Shown: one piece after another, positions 8,894-18,815 of the stretch
Layout of the letters: each line of letters begins with the position of its first letter
How positions within the stretch are numbered: position 1 is the stretch's first letter
Assembly: GCA_023382655.1 (NCBI GenBank)
Contig: JAHDWK010000002.1
Span: 186,001-250,000 of the forward strand
DNA from: Anaerolineae bacterium
Lineage (GTDB): Bacteria; Chloroflexota; Anaerolineae; Promineifilales; Promineifilaceae
Direction: 5' to 3'
Length of the DNA stretch: 64,000 nt
Notes under the pieces: model-generated
What the model saw: the letters and a program-made list of their open reading frames with translations, nothing else
What the model was told of the DNA's origin: nothing
The model's database searches: none
Translations under genes and position numbers: made by a program

Positions 8894-9904
8894 TTATTTG
8901 ACCAGACCACTTTCGCGCAGCCACACGGCCGTCCGCTCCATCCCCTCTGCCAACGGAACCCGTGCCCGGTAGCCAAGCACCGTTTCTGCCTTCTGCGTGG
9001 GGTAAATAGAGCGGCGCGTCAGAAATTTCAGCCGTTCCTGGTTGAGGGGCAACCCTAATTTAAACAGACTGTTGGCGTCAGCCAGCAGGCGCGCCGTCCA
9101 AAAGGGCAAACGGCGTGGCTTCTTACCACAAATCTGCCCATAATAGCCCATAAACGTCTGCCAGGGTACGGCCGTGTCACAAAAATTGAACGCCTTGCCG
9201 GTTGCTGTTGACTGCATGGCCGTCAGCAGCATCCCGTCAATCAAGTTATCAATGTAGACCGGCCAGGCGTGCCCCAAACCATCACCAAACAGCACCGGCG
9301 TCCCGTTTTGGATGAGCTTCACCAGCCCTACCGTCCAGGCCGCTGAGCGCGGGCCATACACCAGCGCCGGACGTACCACCACAACCTCCTGCCCTAACCC
9401 CGCCCCCAGTTCACGGGCACGGTTATCACCCAACGCTTTAGTCCGGCCGTACACATCTGCTTGTGTAGTATCCAGCGGCGTGGCTTCGTCAATTTCCAGT
9501 TTGTTGGGACGGCCGTAGGCGGCAATCGAACTCACTGTCACCACCCGTTTGACATCGGTTTCATAGGCTAACCGGATGAGGGTTTCTACGGCCGTGACGT
9601 TGAGCGCCATTGCCTCGGTCGGGTCGTCTTTCATGCGACCACCACCCACCCAGGCCGCTACGTGGAAGATGATGTCTTGTCCGGTTACGGCCGTGTGCAG
9701 CCCCGCCTCATCACGTAAATCCACCGGTTGTAGCGTCACGCCCGCTTCAGCCAGAAAAGACGCCTTTGCCAGATTGCGCCCCAGGCCGGTGACAATTGCC
9801 CCTTCCTCCGCCGCCAACCGCTGTGCCAGCCGCCCGCCGATAAAGCCGGTAGCCCCGGTCACCAGCACCCGTTTCCCTTTCAACGCTTCATTCAGGTAAG
9901 ACAT
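8894..9904 (-). CDS. NAD(P)-dependent epimerase/dehydratase (extended SDR)
   Basis: A 336-residue extended short-chain dehydrogenase. The N-terminal Rossmann motif is 'VLVTGATGFIGGRLAQRL' (GxxGxxG), and the Asp in 'LQPVDLRDE' contacts the cofactor. The catalytic residues are Ser in 'VVTVSSIAAYG' and 'YGRTK' (YxxxK). Similar proteins act on sugar nucleotides, sterols or dihydroflavonols, and the substrate here is unknown. An ATG at 9904 follows a region without an obvious Shine-Dalgarno. It is downstream of, and in the same direction as, the kinase-ATPase gene, with a gap of about 40 bp. Confidence 0.88.
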   Translation of the reverse strand: MSYLNEALKGKRVLVTGATGFIGGRLAQRLAAEEGAIVTGLGRNLAKASFLAEAGVTLQPVDLRDEAGLHTAVTGQDIIFHVAAWVGGGRMKDDPTEAMALNVTAVETLIRLAYETDVKRVVTVSSIAAYGRPNKLEIDEATPLDTTQADVYGRTKALGDNRARELGAGLGQEVVVVRPALVYGPRSAAWTVGLVKLIQNGTPVLFGDGLGHAWPVYIDNLIDGMLLTAMQSTATGKAFNFCDTAVPWQTFMGYYGQICGKKPRRLPFWTARLLADANSLFKLGLPLNQERLKFLTRRSIYPTQKAETVLGYRARVPLAEGMERTAVWLRESGLVK

Positions 9905-9943
9905 GGGCTGATTGTAGCCAAAAGGCGCGACTGTGACAGGTGA

Positions 9944-12004
9944 TTACAGCTTAACATCCTCAATCCAACGCCGCATGAGAGGTACGGCGAAATCAAAACG
10001 GCCGTCTCCCAATTTCTTCACCACATCATGTTGTTGCAATATTCTCAAACTGGCTTGCAGGCTGGTTTTGTCCAATCCGGTCAGGGTTAACAATTCGGTG
10101 GCGCTAAGATGCGTTCCCTTTGCGGCTAATGTGCGCATAATGGGGATTTGTCCGGTAGGGTCGGATTTTTCCGCCTGTCCCCAAACGCCATTGAAATAGT
10201 AGCTGCCCTGGTCATAAAACGCGCGGGATTCAATTACCTGATTCACATCTTGTGGCGTGAATTCGGATGAGCGTATCTGGCCGCGTTCAAATATGGCCTG
10301 GTTATACTGGCTTACCAGACTGTGGGCGATGAGTTGGGTCAGGTAGGGCTGTCCCTGCACCAGTTCAAAGATACGGTCGGCAGCAGCATTGGTGAAGGTG
10401 AGGGGAAAGTTTTCACCAGGGCCAGCCAGCAGGTTGCCGGTAGCTGAGCGGCTGAAAAAGCTGACGCGAACCGGCGTGACGCTGGCAAAAAGCGGATTCC
10501 AGTAGTCGGCCGTCATCTCCTCCAGCGTATGCAGCCCGGCCAGTGCTAGAATTAGCCAGGGTTCACTGTGGATGACGCCGCGCAGAAAATCCAGGAATTG
10601 GGTGTCTACACGGCCGTCCGCAATCGCCTCCTCAATCAACTCGAACTCATCAATCGTCAGGATAATGCGCCCGGGTGACAGGTTGGTTGGGGGCGCAGAT
10701 GGCGTCGGTTCCCCACGCAGACGGCGGAAAAGACCGCGTTTCTCTGCTGGTTTTGCCTGATGATGAAATGCCATAACAATCTGGCGCACATCGCGCAAAA
10801 ATCGGTTAAAGGTCGGATACCCATTTGGTTGATAAGTGATCGGATCAGGTTCGGTCAGAGCTGCAAAACCGGCATCCTCTAAAGCATCAAAGAGCGCCAG
10901 CGCCAGATAGCTCAACAACTCACCGGTGTTGCTCACGCGCCCCACGCGCTGCATGGTCAGCCCGGCCACTACCGTCTCCCCGCCAAAATACCGGTGCAGG
11001 TTTTGCAGAATCGAGGTTTTACCCATGCGCCGGTGGCCAAACAACACTACCGAATTGACGTTATGGCTGGCATCGTTGCCCCACAACTCTTGCAAACGAG
11101 TAAAAATTTCAGTGCGCCCGACAAAAAGATTTCCAGCTACCGGGTTGCCCACCACAAACGGATTGGCGACCGGTTCGACGATCACGGCCTGACTCGCCGC
11201 ATTGACCAAAGCAGAAAATTTTCTGGCCATTTCGCCGGCGCTGGCATACCTGTCTACCGGATTTTTAGCCAGGGCTTTAAGGATAACTTCGTCGTAAAGC
11301 GGTGATAAACTGGGATTGGCGTCTCGTAATGAGGGGATCGGATCCTGAATGTGCTGTAGAAAGATAGACATGGCAGTGTCACCTTTATACGGCCGTTGTC
11401 CCGTTAGCATCTCAAATAATACGATCCCCAACTGATAGACATCGGTGTGGGCGTCAACCCTTTCACCACGTACTTCCTCTGTAGACATATAGTCTGGCGT
11501 CCCCTGCACGCCAGTGCTGGTTAAAGCTTGTGTCGGCAGGGCAATGCCAAAATCTGAGAGATAAACGGTCCCATACTGGTCTAATAGGATATTGCTGGGT
11601 TTGATATTGCGATGAACCAGCCCCACCTGGTGAATACTGTCTAAAGCTGCGGACAGTCTTTGCAGGGCGCTACTTGCTTCGGATGGCGACAATGGCCCCG
11701 ATTGCAGCCTTTTTTTCATATCACCACCCGTCATCAAGCGCATTACCAGAAACGGTTGCCCTTCTTCATCACCAAAGTCATAAACCGGCACAATGGCCGG
11801 GTGTTCCAGACGGGCGATTAGGTCTACTTCACGGCCAAAGCGAAGACGGAACCCATCATCGCGCGTTGTTACATGTGGCCATAACTTGATGGTTACGGCA
11901 CGACCAAAACGCTCGTCATAAGCTTCGTAGGTTTTGGCGACGGTCCCTTGTCCAATTTGCCGGACGATGCGGTAACGGCCGATGTACGTCGCAGTTTCAC
12001 TCAT
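9944..12004 (-). CDS. Ser/Thr kinase-like domain fused to STAND-type ATPase, HRN in place of HRD
   Basis: A 686-residue fusion. Residues ~10-270 are a Hanks-type kinase fold: Gly loop 'IGQGTVAKTYEA', ATP Lys40 in 'AVTIK', and 'DFG' at 151-153. The catalytic loop reads HRNIKPSN (res 131-138), so the proton-acceptor Asp is Asn133, and the APE motif is degenerate (STEE). Residues ~290-600 are an AAA/STAND ATPase with Walker A 'GHRRMGKTS' and Walker B 'IILTIDEFELIEE'. The C-terminus is a winged-helix-like domain. It overlaps the upstream ATPase gene by 8 bp. The kinase part may be catalytically weak or a pseudokinase sensor. Confidence 0.9.
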   Translation of the reverse strand: MSETATYIGRYRIVRQIGQGTVAKTYEAYDERFGRAVTIKLWPHVTTRDDGFRLRFGREVDLIARLEHPAIVPVYDFGDEEGQPFLVMRLMTGGDMKKRLQSGPLSPSEASSALQRLSAALDSIHQVGLVHRNIKPSNILLDQYGTVYLSDFGIALPTQALTSTGVQGTPDYMSTEEVRGERVDAHTDVYQLGIVLFEMLTGQRPYKGDTAMSIFLQHIQDPIPSLRDANPSLSPLYDEVILKALAKNPVDRYASAGEMARKFSALVNAASQAVIVEPVANPFVVGNPVAGNLFVGRTEIFTRLQELWGNDASHNVNSVVLFGHRRMGKTSILQNLHRYFGGETVVAGLTMQRVGRVSNTGELLSYLALALFDALEDAGFAALTEPDPITYQPNGYPTFNRFLRDVRQIVMAFHHQAKPAEKRGLFRRLRGEPTPSAPPTNLSPGRIILTIDEFELIEEAIADGRVDTQFLDFLRGVIHSEPWLILALAGLHTLEEMTADYWNPLFASVTPVRVSFFSRSATGNLLAGPGENFPLTFTNAAADRIFELVQGQPYLTQLIAHSLVSQYNQAIFERGQIRSSEFTPQDVNQVIESRAFYDQGSYYFNGVWGQAEKSDPTGQIPIMRTLAAKGTHLSATELLTLTGLDKTSLQASLRILQQHDVVKKLGDGRFDFAVPLMRRWIEDVKL

Positions 12005-13007
12005 AGAAGTCCTCTTTTTCCAGAAAACGGGTAAACGTCTCTTGCAAAGCTACCTGTAAGCGGCGCGGATGCCCTTCTGTTGCCAGCCAGGCCCTTTCAA
12101 TAGCTTCTGGTGGCAGTGTTGCCTTTGTCTTTCCCAGATAGTGTTTGACCAGGGCATGAGTTTCCGTCAACGTAAAATAGGGCATGTTGATCTGCATGCA
12201 CAGTCCGGCCAGTGGTGAAGTCATCTCCGGGCTGTCGGGAAAAAGCTGGCCCAAGGGGGAACGACTGGCGATGACCAGCGTAAACGGCGCCTGCGCACCA
12301 TCGGCCAACCCGCGCAGTTCGGTACGCACGTTGAGGGTAAAACCTTCCCAGGTCATCTTTTCAATTTCGTCCAGACACAAAATAATACGCCGTCCTTTCA
12401 GTTGGCGCGCCAGACGAAAGCCGCGGCTGGTTTCAACACCCAGTTCGGAGCAGATATAATCAAAAAATTCTGTCTCGCTGTGAACCAGTTCCATGCTCAG
12501 GTAAACAAAATCCTCCGGTGGGATATTCAGCTTTTGTGGCCCTTGTTGGGTAATGTGCCACAGGAGGGAGGATTTGCCTGTTTGCGTTGGCCCGACAATG
12601 GAGAGGCTGACGCGCTTTTGTAGCTCGTACATGATCGCGTCTGTAAGTGGTTGGCGCACCAGGTAGGCAGTCAGGTCTTGAATCTGGCCGGTGCGACCAA
12701 AGGGGTTGAGTGGGGACGGCCGTACCAGAGGCACAAGCGTTGGGGAAGTGACGGCCGTTGCTTCCTCAGGCGACCATTCCGGCCAGCTTACATGCGGACG
12801 GGCCGTAACCAGGGTTACCAGCAACAACTCCATTTGTCCCCTTTTGCGCATCTCTTCCACCAGAGCAATAACTTTGGCGCTTAATCGGTCGCCGCTCAAA
12901 TTGTCGTAATTGATATTCAAGTCAAAACAAAGCTCCCGCAAATCTTGCAGATCAAAATGCGCTTCAATCATCTGGCGCAATTGGCGAAAATAGAGATGAG
13001 TAGTCAT
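11997..13007 (-). CDS. Effector-associated-domain (EAD7-like) AAA ATPase
   Basis: A 336-residue protein with an N-terminal ~75-residue helical domain, 'LRQMIEAHFDLQDLRELCFD' then 'NLSGDRLSAKVIALVEEM'. It closely follows the pattern of effector-associated domains (EAD7-like, death-fold-like adaptors) described in bacterial conflict and signalling systems. It is followed by an AAA ATPase with Walker A 'GPTQTGKSS' (res 139-147) and Walker B 'RRIILCLDEIEK' (res 206-217). Its stop lies inside the start of the kinase-ATPase gene, so the two are translationally coupled. EADs recruit partners through homotypic contacts; no second EAD is visible in this window. Confidence 0.8.
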   Translation of the reverse strand: MTTHLYFRQLRQMIEAHFDLQDLRELCFDLNINYDNLSGDRLSAKVIALVEEMRKRGQMELLLVTLVTARPHVSWPEWSPEEATAVTSPTLVPLVRPSPLNPFGRTGQIQDLTAYLVRQPLTDAIMYELQKRVSLSIVGPTQTGKSSLLWHITQQGPQKLNIPPEDFVYLSMELVHSETEFFDYICSELGVETSRGFRLARQLKGRRIILCLDEIEKMTWEGFTLNVRTELRGLADGAQAPFTLVIASRSPLGQLFPDSPEMTSPLAGLCMQINMPYFTLTETHALVKHYLGKTKATLPPEAIERAWLATEGHPRRLQVALQETFTRFLEKEDFYE

Positions 13008-13106
13008 GGTGAATGAGTACGGCCGTTATCAAGTAAACTCCTGCTCATTGTACACAACCTGTCTAGAAACAAAAGAGCAAAATTGGCCGAAAGCATAGAA
13101 AATCCG

Positions 13107-13115
13107 TGCTATAAT
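13107..13115 (+). promoter_or_regulatory. Extended -10 promoter upstream of dinG
   Basis: TGCTATAAT is a perfect extended -10 (TG-N-TATAAT) about 50 bp before the dinG start, in the divergent gap. No convincing -35 is seen, as expected for the extended class. Confidence 0.6.
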
Positions 13116-13164
13116 TCTGCCCACTTTCCACCGGTTACCGATTACGGAAAATGGATTACGAATT

Positions 13165-15987
13165 ATGTCAACAACTTACGTGGCCATAGACCTGGAAACG
13201 ACCGGCCTCGACCCGGACAACGACCGCATCATTGAGGTGGCTGCCATCACCTTTCGCGGTAATGACATTCTGGATGAATTTGGCTCCCTGGTGAACCCGC
13301 ACAAAGATCTGCCACCCTACATAACCGGGCTGACAGGCATCACGCAGGAGATGGTTAACGGTGCGCCGGGCATGTTTAACCTGCGCTCGCGGCTGCGTGC
13401 TGTCCTGGGCGACCATGTGCTGGTGGGGCACAATGTGGAATTTGACCTCGGCTTTTTACGGTCGGAACGGCTGGGCGTGGGCAATCCCCGGCTGGATACC
13501 GTCACCCTGGCTACCATCCTGTTTCCCGACGCCGGCCGTTATGGGCTGGATGCATTGTCCCGTTTTCTCAACCTGCCCATGCCGAATGGAGGGCAGGCAC
13601 ACCGCGCTCACGCCGACGCCGAACTGACGGTGGAATTGTTCCTGGCGCTCAAAGAACGGGCCATGCAAATCCCCCTGGCGCAGTTGGATGAAATTGTCAT
13701 GGCCGGGAAAAAATTGGGCTGGCCGGAAACCATTTTCTTTGAAGACGTATTGGCGGCACGGGCGCGCACCGCTTTTGAGGGGGGTGAACTGCGCCAGCGC
13801 GGACGGCTGCCCCGTCTGTTTAATCCACCCAAATTAGAAGGCCGTTCCTTTGCCCCAGCCGAAAAGCCAATTGCCTTGGACCCTGACGTGGTTGCCAGCA
13901 TCATCCGTCCCGGCGGTAATTTTGAGCGGGCCGTGCCCGGTTATGAATACCGGCCACAGCAAGAAGATATGCTGCTCTCGGTGGTGGATGCTTTCAATTA
14001 TGGCTCCCATGTCATTGTGGAAGCGCCGACGGGCACGGGTAAATCGGTGGCGTATCTAATTCCCGCGGCATTTTGGGCGGCGCAAAACGGCCGTCGCGTG
14101 GTTATCTCCACCAACACCATCAACCTGCAAGACCAGCTCATCAACAAAGACATCCCCGAACTCCAGCGGATTATGCCCTTTGAACTAAACGCCTGTGTGC
14201 GCAAGGGGCGCAGCAACTACATCTGTACCCGCCTCTTCCAGCAAATGCGCCACAGCGGCCCCAGCAACAGCGACGAAATGGCGCTCTATGCCCGCATCCT
14301 GCTCTGGTTAGGGCGAACCAAAACGGGTGATGTGGCCGAATTGAACCTGCGCACTCCTGGCGAACGCATTGCCTGGGCGCGGCTGAGTGGCGAAAACAGC
14401 GCCTGCACCCAGGATCAGTGCGCTCTGGAAAATTGCCCGCTGCACCATGTACGCCGCCAGGCGGAACTGAGCCAGATCATCATCGTCAACCATGCCCTAC
14501 TGTTGTCCGATGTAGCCAATGAAGGGCATATTCTGCCCGACTTTGTGGATTTGATTGTGGACGAGGCGCATCATCTGGAAACGGCCGTGACCAATGGCCT
14601 CAGTTTTCAAGCCGACCGCCGCTTTTTGGAAGCGGTGCTGGATGAAATTAACAAACCGCGCGCCGGGTTGCTGACCGATGTGCAAAGCCGGGTGCAGGCC
14701 GCCATGCCACCCGACTTTGCCGAAAAGTTTGCGCAGCTGATCAACGCCATGCGCCGCGAGGGGCAGTTAGCGGCCGAACGGCTGGAAGAGTTTTTTATGA
14801 CTCTTTCCTATTTCCTGGCCGAGTTTACCAACCGGCGCAGCCAGTTTGCCGAGCAAATTCGGCTGACGCCCGACCTGCGCCGCCAGCCGGGCTACAGCGA
14901 AGTGGAACTGAGTTGGGACAACCTGAACACGCACTTGAAACGCCTGGTCAGTGGCTTTGACAAATTGGCCGGGGGGCTGGCGGACGTGGCCGACCAGTTT
15001 GAAATTGAGGAAGGGGAAGAGATGATGGTGGCGCTGCAAAGCAACGGCCGTACCCTGGAAGAGACCCGCGCCAATCTGGACGGCATCATCATCCAGCCCA
15101 CCAAAGAGATGATTTACTGGGTGGAAATCTTCAAGGATCGCATCTCTCTGCACGCGGCGCCGCTGCATGTGGGGCCGCTGGTGGAAAGGCACATCTTCAA
15201 GGCGTTGGAAACGGTTGTATTGACTTCCGCCACCCTGCGCACGGCCACACCCGGCGAATGGGAAACCGAACCCACCTTCGCTTACGTGCGCAACCGCCTA
15301 CACGCCTACGAAGTGGGCGAACTGGCCGTAGACACCCCCTTCGACTACAAAAATTCCACCCTGCTTTACCTGGCTACGGACATTCCTGAACCGCACCAAC
15401 CGGGCTACCAGCGGTACGTGGAGGAAGCGATCATTGACGTGGCCACGGCGTTGGGTGGGCGCACCATGGCCCTTTTTACCGCTTACGGCCAGTTGAGCCA
15501 GACCGCCAAAGCGGTGGAAGGGGTATTGGCCGACCGGGGCATTACCACCCTGGTACAAAATTCGGGCGGATCCCGTCAGCAGTTGTTGGAGCAGTTCAAA
15601 CGGCCGGACGCCCACGCTGTTCTCCTGGGCACCCGCTCGTTCTGGGAAGGAGTGGATGTGCCCGGTGACGCCCTGCAAGCGGTGTTGCTGGTGAAGCTGC
15701 CGTTTGACGTACCTTCTGACCCCATCTTTGCGGCTCGTTCGGAGACGTATGACAACTCCTTTTTTGAATACTCCATCCCGGAGGCGGTGTTGCGCTTCCG
15801 GCAGGGGTTTGGGCGTCTGATCCGGCGCGGCAGCGATGAAGGAGTGGTGGCGATTCTAGATAAACGGGTGCTGACGAAGCGGTATGGTCAGTTATTTCTG
15901 GACGCGCTGCCCGAATGCACCGTCCTCCGCCAGCGCACCGATCGCCTGGGGGAACTCACCGTGCGCTGGCTGAACCGGGAGCGGTAG
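13165..15987 (+). CDS. dinG: DinG-family DNA helicase with N-terminal DEDDh exonuclease
   Basis: A 940-residue fusion. Residues 1-170 are a DnaQ-like 3'-5' exonuclease: ExoI 'DLETTGLD' (D9, E11), ExoII 'GHNVEFDLGFL', ExoIII 'HRAHADAE'. From ~250 it is an XPD/DinG superfamily 2 helicase: Walker A 'EAPTGTGKS', DEAH box 'IVDEAHHLE', and C-terminal motif VI 'RFRQGFGRLIRR'. Four cysteines between motifs ('SNYIC', 'SACTQDQCALENCPL') could ligate the Fe-S cluster typical of DinG. This architecture matches Firmicutes-type DinG (YpvA-like). It unwinds and trims DNA in repair and R-loop removal. ATG 13165 follows an AT-rich leader. Confidence 0.93.
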   Translation: MSTTYVAIDLETTGLDPDNDRIIEVAAITFRGNDILDEFGSLVNPHKDLPPYITGLTGITQEMVNGAPGMFNLRSRLRAVLGDHVLVGHNVEFDLGFLRSERLGVGNPRLDTVTLATILFPDAGRYGLDALSRFLNLPMPNGGQAHRAHADAELTVELFLALKERAMQIPLAQLDEIVMAGKKLGWPETIFFEDVLAARARTAFEGGELRQRGRLPRLFNPPKLEGRSFAPAEKPIALDPDVVASIIRPGGNFERAVPGYEYRPQQEDMLLSVVDAFNYGSHVIVEAPTGTGKSVAYLIPAAFWAAQNGRRVVISTNTINLQDQLINKDIPELQRIMPFELNACVRKGRSNYICTRLFQQMRHSGPSNSDEMALYARILLWLGRTKTGDVAELNLRTPGERIAWARLSGENSACTQDQCALENCPLHHVRRQAELSQIIIVNHALLLSDVANEGHILPDFVDLIVDEAHHLETAVTNGLSFQADRRFLEAVLDEINKPRAGLLTDVQSRVQAAMPPDFAEKFAQLINAMRREGQLAAERLEEFFMTLSYFLAEFTNRRSQFAEQIRLTPDLRRQPGYSEVELSWDNLNTHLKRLVSGFDKLAGGLADVADQFEIEEGEEMMVALQSNGRTLEETRANLDGIIIQPTKEMIYWVEIFKDRISLHAAPLHVGPLVERHIFKALETVVLTSATLRTATPGEWETEPTFAYVRNRLHAYEVGELAVDTPFDYKNSTLLYLATDIPEPHQPGYQRYVEEAIIDVATALGGRTMALFTAYGQLSQTAKAVEGVLADRGITTLVQNSGGSRQQLLEQFKRPDAHAVLLGTRSFWEGVDVPGDALQAVLLVKLPFDVPSDPIFAARSETYDNSFFEYSIPEAVLRFRQGFGRLIRRGSDEGVVAILDKRVLTKRYGQLFLDALPECTVLRQRTDRLGELTVRWLNRER

Positions 15988-16124
15988 CGCGTAATCCGTT
16001 GTTCGTAACCCGTTATCCGTAAACCGAAGCTCGATCCTCCTGTCATTCCGAATAAAGTCTTCGGAGTGAGGAATCTCTTCTATCTGTTTGCCGCTATCCC
16101 TTATGCCCACTAGAATTCCTGCCT

Positions 16125-16958
16125 ATGACTGCCACTGATTACCTGCTGCTCGGCCATATTACCCGCGACCTGACGCCACACGGTGACGAACCGGGCGGCA
16201 CGGTGACGTATTCAGGGCGGGCGGCGGCGGCATTGGGCAGCCACACGGCCGTGCTCACCAGTTACGCCCCCGATTTCACCAGCAGTCAGGTGTTGGCCGA
16301 CCTGCATGTCCACAACGTGCCCTCGGCCACGACGACGACGTTTGAGAATGTGTATACGCCTCACGGCCGTGTCCAGACCGTTCACGCCACCGCCACCATG
16401 CTGACGCCCGACCACCTGCCGGATGTCTGGGGTGAACCGGCCATTGTCCACCTGGCCCCGGTGGTGCATGAAGTGGATGCGCGCTTCATTCACCATTTTC
16501 CAAACAGCCTGGTTTGCCTGACGCCGCAGGGGTGGCTGCGAGAATGGAGCGGCGACGGCCGTGTCCACCCCCGTGAATGGCCGGAAGCACAGACCATGCT
16601 CAGCCGCGCCGATGTAGTTGTCCTCAGCCAGGAAGACCTGCCGGATGTGGCCACTTTCTGGCAGTATTGGGAATGGAGCAAATTGCTGGTGTTGACAGGC
16701 GGGCCAAAAGGGTGCCTGGTGCTGCAAGGGGAAACGGCCGTGCGTATCCCCACCATCGCCGTCCCCCAGGTTGACCCTACCGGCGCCGGTGACATTTTTG
16801 CCACTGCTTACTTTATCCGTTACCATCAGACTGGCGACGCCATCGAGGCCGCCCATTTTGCTAACTTCATCGCCGCTCACTCTGTGACCCAAAGCGGCAT
16901 TGACGCGGTAACAGAAGCTGTGAAACAGGCAGCGAAACAATATGAGATAAAGAGGTAA
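16125..16958 (+). CDS. PfkB family carbohydrate/nucleoside kinase
   Basis: A 277-residue ribokinase-like sugar kinase. It opens 'YLLLGHITRDLTPHGDEPGG', with the substrate-binding Asp and glycine pair. It closes with 'DPTGAGDIFATAYF', the PfkB signature 2 that carries the catalytic Asp and anion hole. 'LLVLTGGPKGCLVL' is the ATP-site strand. It is shorter than most PfkB members (300+), lacking part of the lid. The substrate is unknown. No Shine-Dalgarno is visible before ATG 16125. It is followed directly by an intergenic palindromic word array and parA. Confidence 0.88.
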   Translation: MTATDYLLLGHITRDLTPHGDEPGGTVTYSGRAAAALGSHTAVLTSYAPDFTSSQVLADLHVHNVPSATTTTFENVYTPHGRVQTVHATATMLTPDHLPDVWGEPAIVHLAPVVHEVDARFIHHFPNSLVCLTPQGWLREWSGDGRVHPREWPEAQTMLSRADVVVLSQEDLPDVATFWQYWEWSKLLVLTGGPKGCLVLQGETAVRIPTIAVPQVDPTGAGDIFATAYFIRYHQTGDAIEAAHFANFIAAHSVTQSGIDAVTEAVKQAAKQYEIKR

Positions 16959-17006
16959 TTGAGTAATGGGGTAATTACCCAATTGCTCAATTACCCAATT
17001 ACACCT
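16959..17006. repeat. Self-complementary TAATTG/CAATTA word array
   Basis: Units of the GTAATTGAGTAAT type are followed by inverse units such as CAATTACCCAATTAC, giving a long imperfect hairpin that ends right before the parA start. It belongs to the class of intergenic arrays seen throughout the window. Confidence 0.6.
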
Positions 17007-17773
<767 letters not shown>

Positions 17774-17777
<4 letters not shown>

Positions 17778-17842
17778 CCAAAAACGCCTGTGTTATAGCT
17801 GTGGCCGGTGTCCCCACCGCGCCACGCCTCGGTGATCTATGA
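17774..17842 (+). CDS. 22-codon mini-ORF coupling parA to parB
   Basis: An ATG overlaps the parA stop (ATGA at 17774-17777). The 22-residue frame then ends in a second ATGA overlap with the parB start at 17839. Its first 14 bases (ATGACCAAAAACGC) nearly repeat the parB start (ATGACCAAAAAACGC), so the stretch may derive from a short duplication of the parB 5' end followed by drift. The peptide itself (MTKNACVIAVAG...) is not recognised. It is more likely a translational coupler than a functional protein. Confidence 0.45.
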
Positions 17843-18708
17843 CCAAAAAACGCAGCCTCGGCCGCGGCCTGAATGCTCTTATCCCCAGCGGTGTGGAAAC
17901 TGTTACCAGCGCAGATGAAGTGGCTGCCGGGGTACAAACCGTGCCCATCACCGCCATCCAGCCCAATCCGCACCAGCCACGCACGGTGATGGACGCAGAA
18001 AAGCTGGCCGAACTGACCCTTTCCATCAAAGAGCATGGCCTGATTCAACCGCTCATTGTCACCCAAAGCGGTGACCAGTACACGCTCATTGCCGGGGAGC
18101 GGCGCTGGCGAGCCAGCCAGCAAGCCGGGTTGGTGGAAATATCGGTTATCGTCAAAGAAGCCACCTCCCAGGAAATGCTGGAATTGGCGATTATCGAGAA
18201 CATCCAAAGGGCCGACCTGAATCCGTTGGAAGAGGCGTATGCGTACCAGCAGTTGATGAATGAGTTTGGCCTGATTCAAGAAGAGGTAGCCAAACGGGTG
18301 GGCAAAGGGCGTTCCACCGTGGCCAATCTGGTACGGCTGCTCAACCTGCCGCCCAATATCCAACAGGCGGTGTCAGACGGGGAGATTAGCGGGGCACACG
18401 GCCGTGCCCTTTTACCGCTGCCTACCCCCGAAGCCCAAACCGCCGCCATGAACCAGATTATCAAACACGACCTGAACGTGCGCCAGACAGAAGCGCTGGT
18501 CAAAAAGCTGCTGGCCGAACAAAAACCCATCCCCAAACCCCGCCCCACCTTGCCGCCTGAATTGACCGATCTACAACGCCAGTTTGCCGACAGTCTGGGC
18601 ACCCGCGTCAACATCGAAAAAAGTGGCAACGGCGGTCGTGTGGTCATCCACTACTACAACGACGAAGACCTACAAGCTATTTACGACACCATCGTGCGCC
18701 CTTCCTGA
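17839..18708 (+). CDS. parB: Chromosome-partitioning protein ParB (Spo0J)
   Basis: A 289-residue CTP-dependent clamp that loads at parS and feeds ParA and SMC. It begins with the ParB-typical 'KKRSLGRGLNALIP', then the N-terminal CTPase domain with 'NPHQPRT' and 'LIAGERRWRASQ'. The 'ELAIIENIQRADLNPLEEA' box and the HTH 'EEVAKRVGKGRSTVANLVRLL' that reads parS follow. The C-terminal ~60 residues are the dimerisation domain. I saw no canonical parS (TGTTTCACGTGAAACA) in the window. Confidence 0.96.
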   Translation: MTKKRSLGRGLNALIPSGVETVTSADEVAAGVQTVPITAIQPNPHQPRTVMDAEKLAELTLSIKEHGLIQPLIVTQSGDQYTLIAGERRWRASQQAGLVEISVIVKEATSQEMLELAIIENIQRADLNPLEEAYAYQQLMNEFGLIQEEVAKRVGKGRSTVANLVRLLNLPPNIQQAVSDGEISGAHGRALLPLPTPEAQTAAMNQIIKHDLNVRQTEALVKKLLAEQKPIPKPRPTLPPELTDLQRQFADSLGTRVNIEKSGNGGRVVIHYYNDEDLQAIYDTIVRPS

Positions 18709-18713
18709 ACTGA

Positions 18714-18786
18714 CAAGGTGCCAAGGTGCAGGGGTGAGAAGGTGATAAAATGTCACCGCTGCCCCTTGTCACCGTGTCATCGTGTC
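18714..18786. repeat. GGTG/CACC word array before ssrA
   Basis: Several GGTG-containing units (AAGGTGCCAAGGTGCAG) are followed by inverse units (TGTCACCG, TTGTCACCGTGTCATCG). The right half overlaps the -35 element of the ssrA promoter. Confidence 0.55.
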
Positions 18787-18794
18787 ATTATAAT
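18766..18794 (+). promoter_or_regulatory. Sigma-70-type promoter of ssrA
   Basis: TTGTCA (18766-18771) and TATAAT (18789-18794) are separated by exactly 17 nt. Transcription should begin near 18801, about 15 nt before the mature tmRNA 5' end, leaving a leader for RNase P to remove. Confidence 0.85.
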
Positions 18795-18815
18795 CCCCGT
18801 GTTCATTAACAACCT

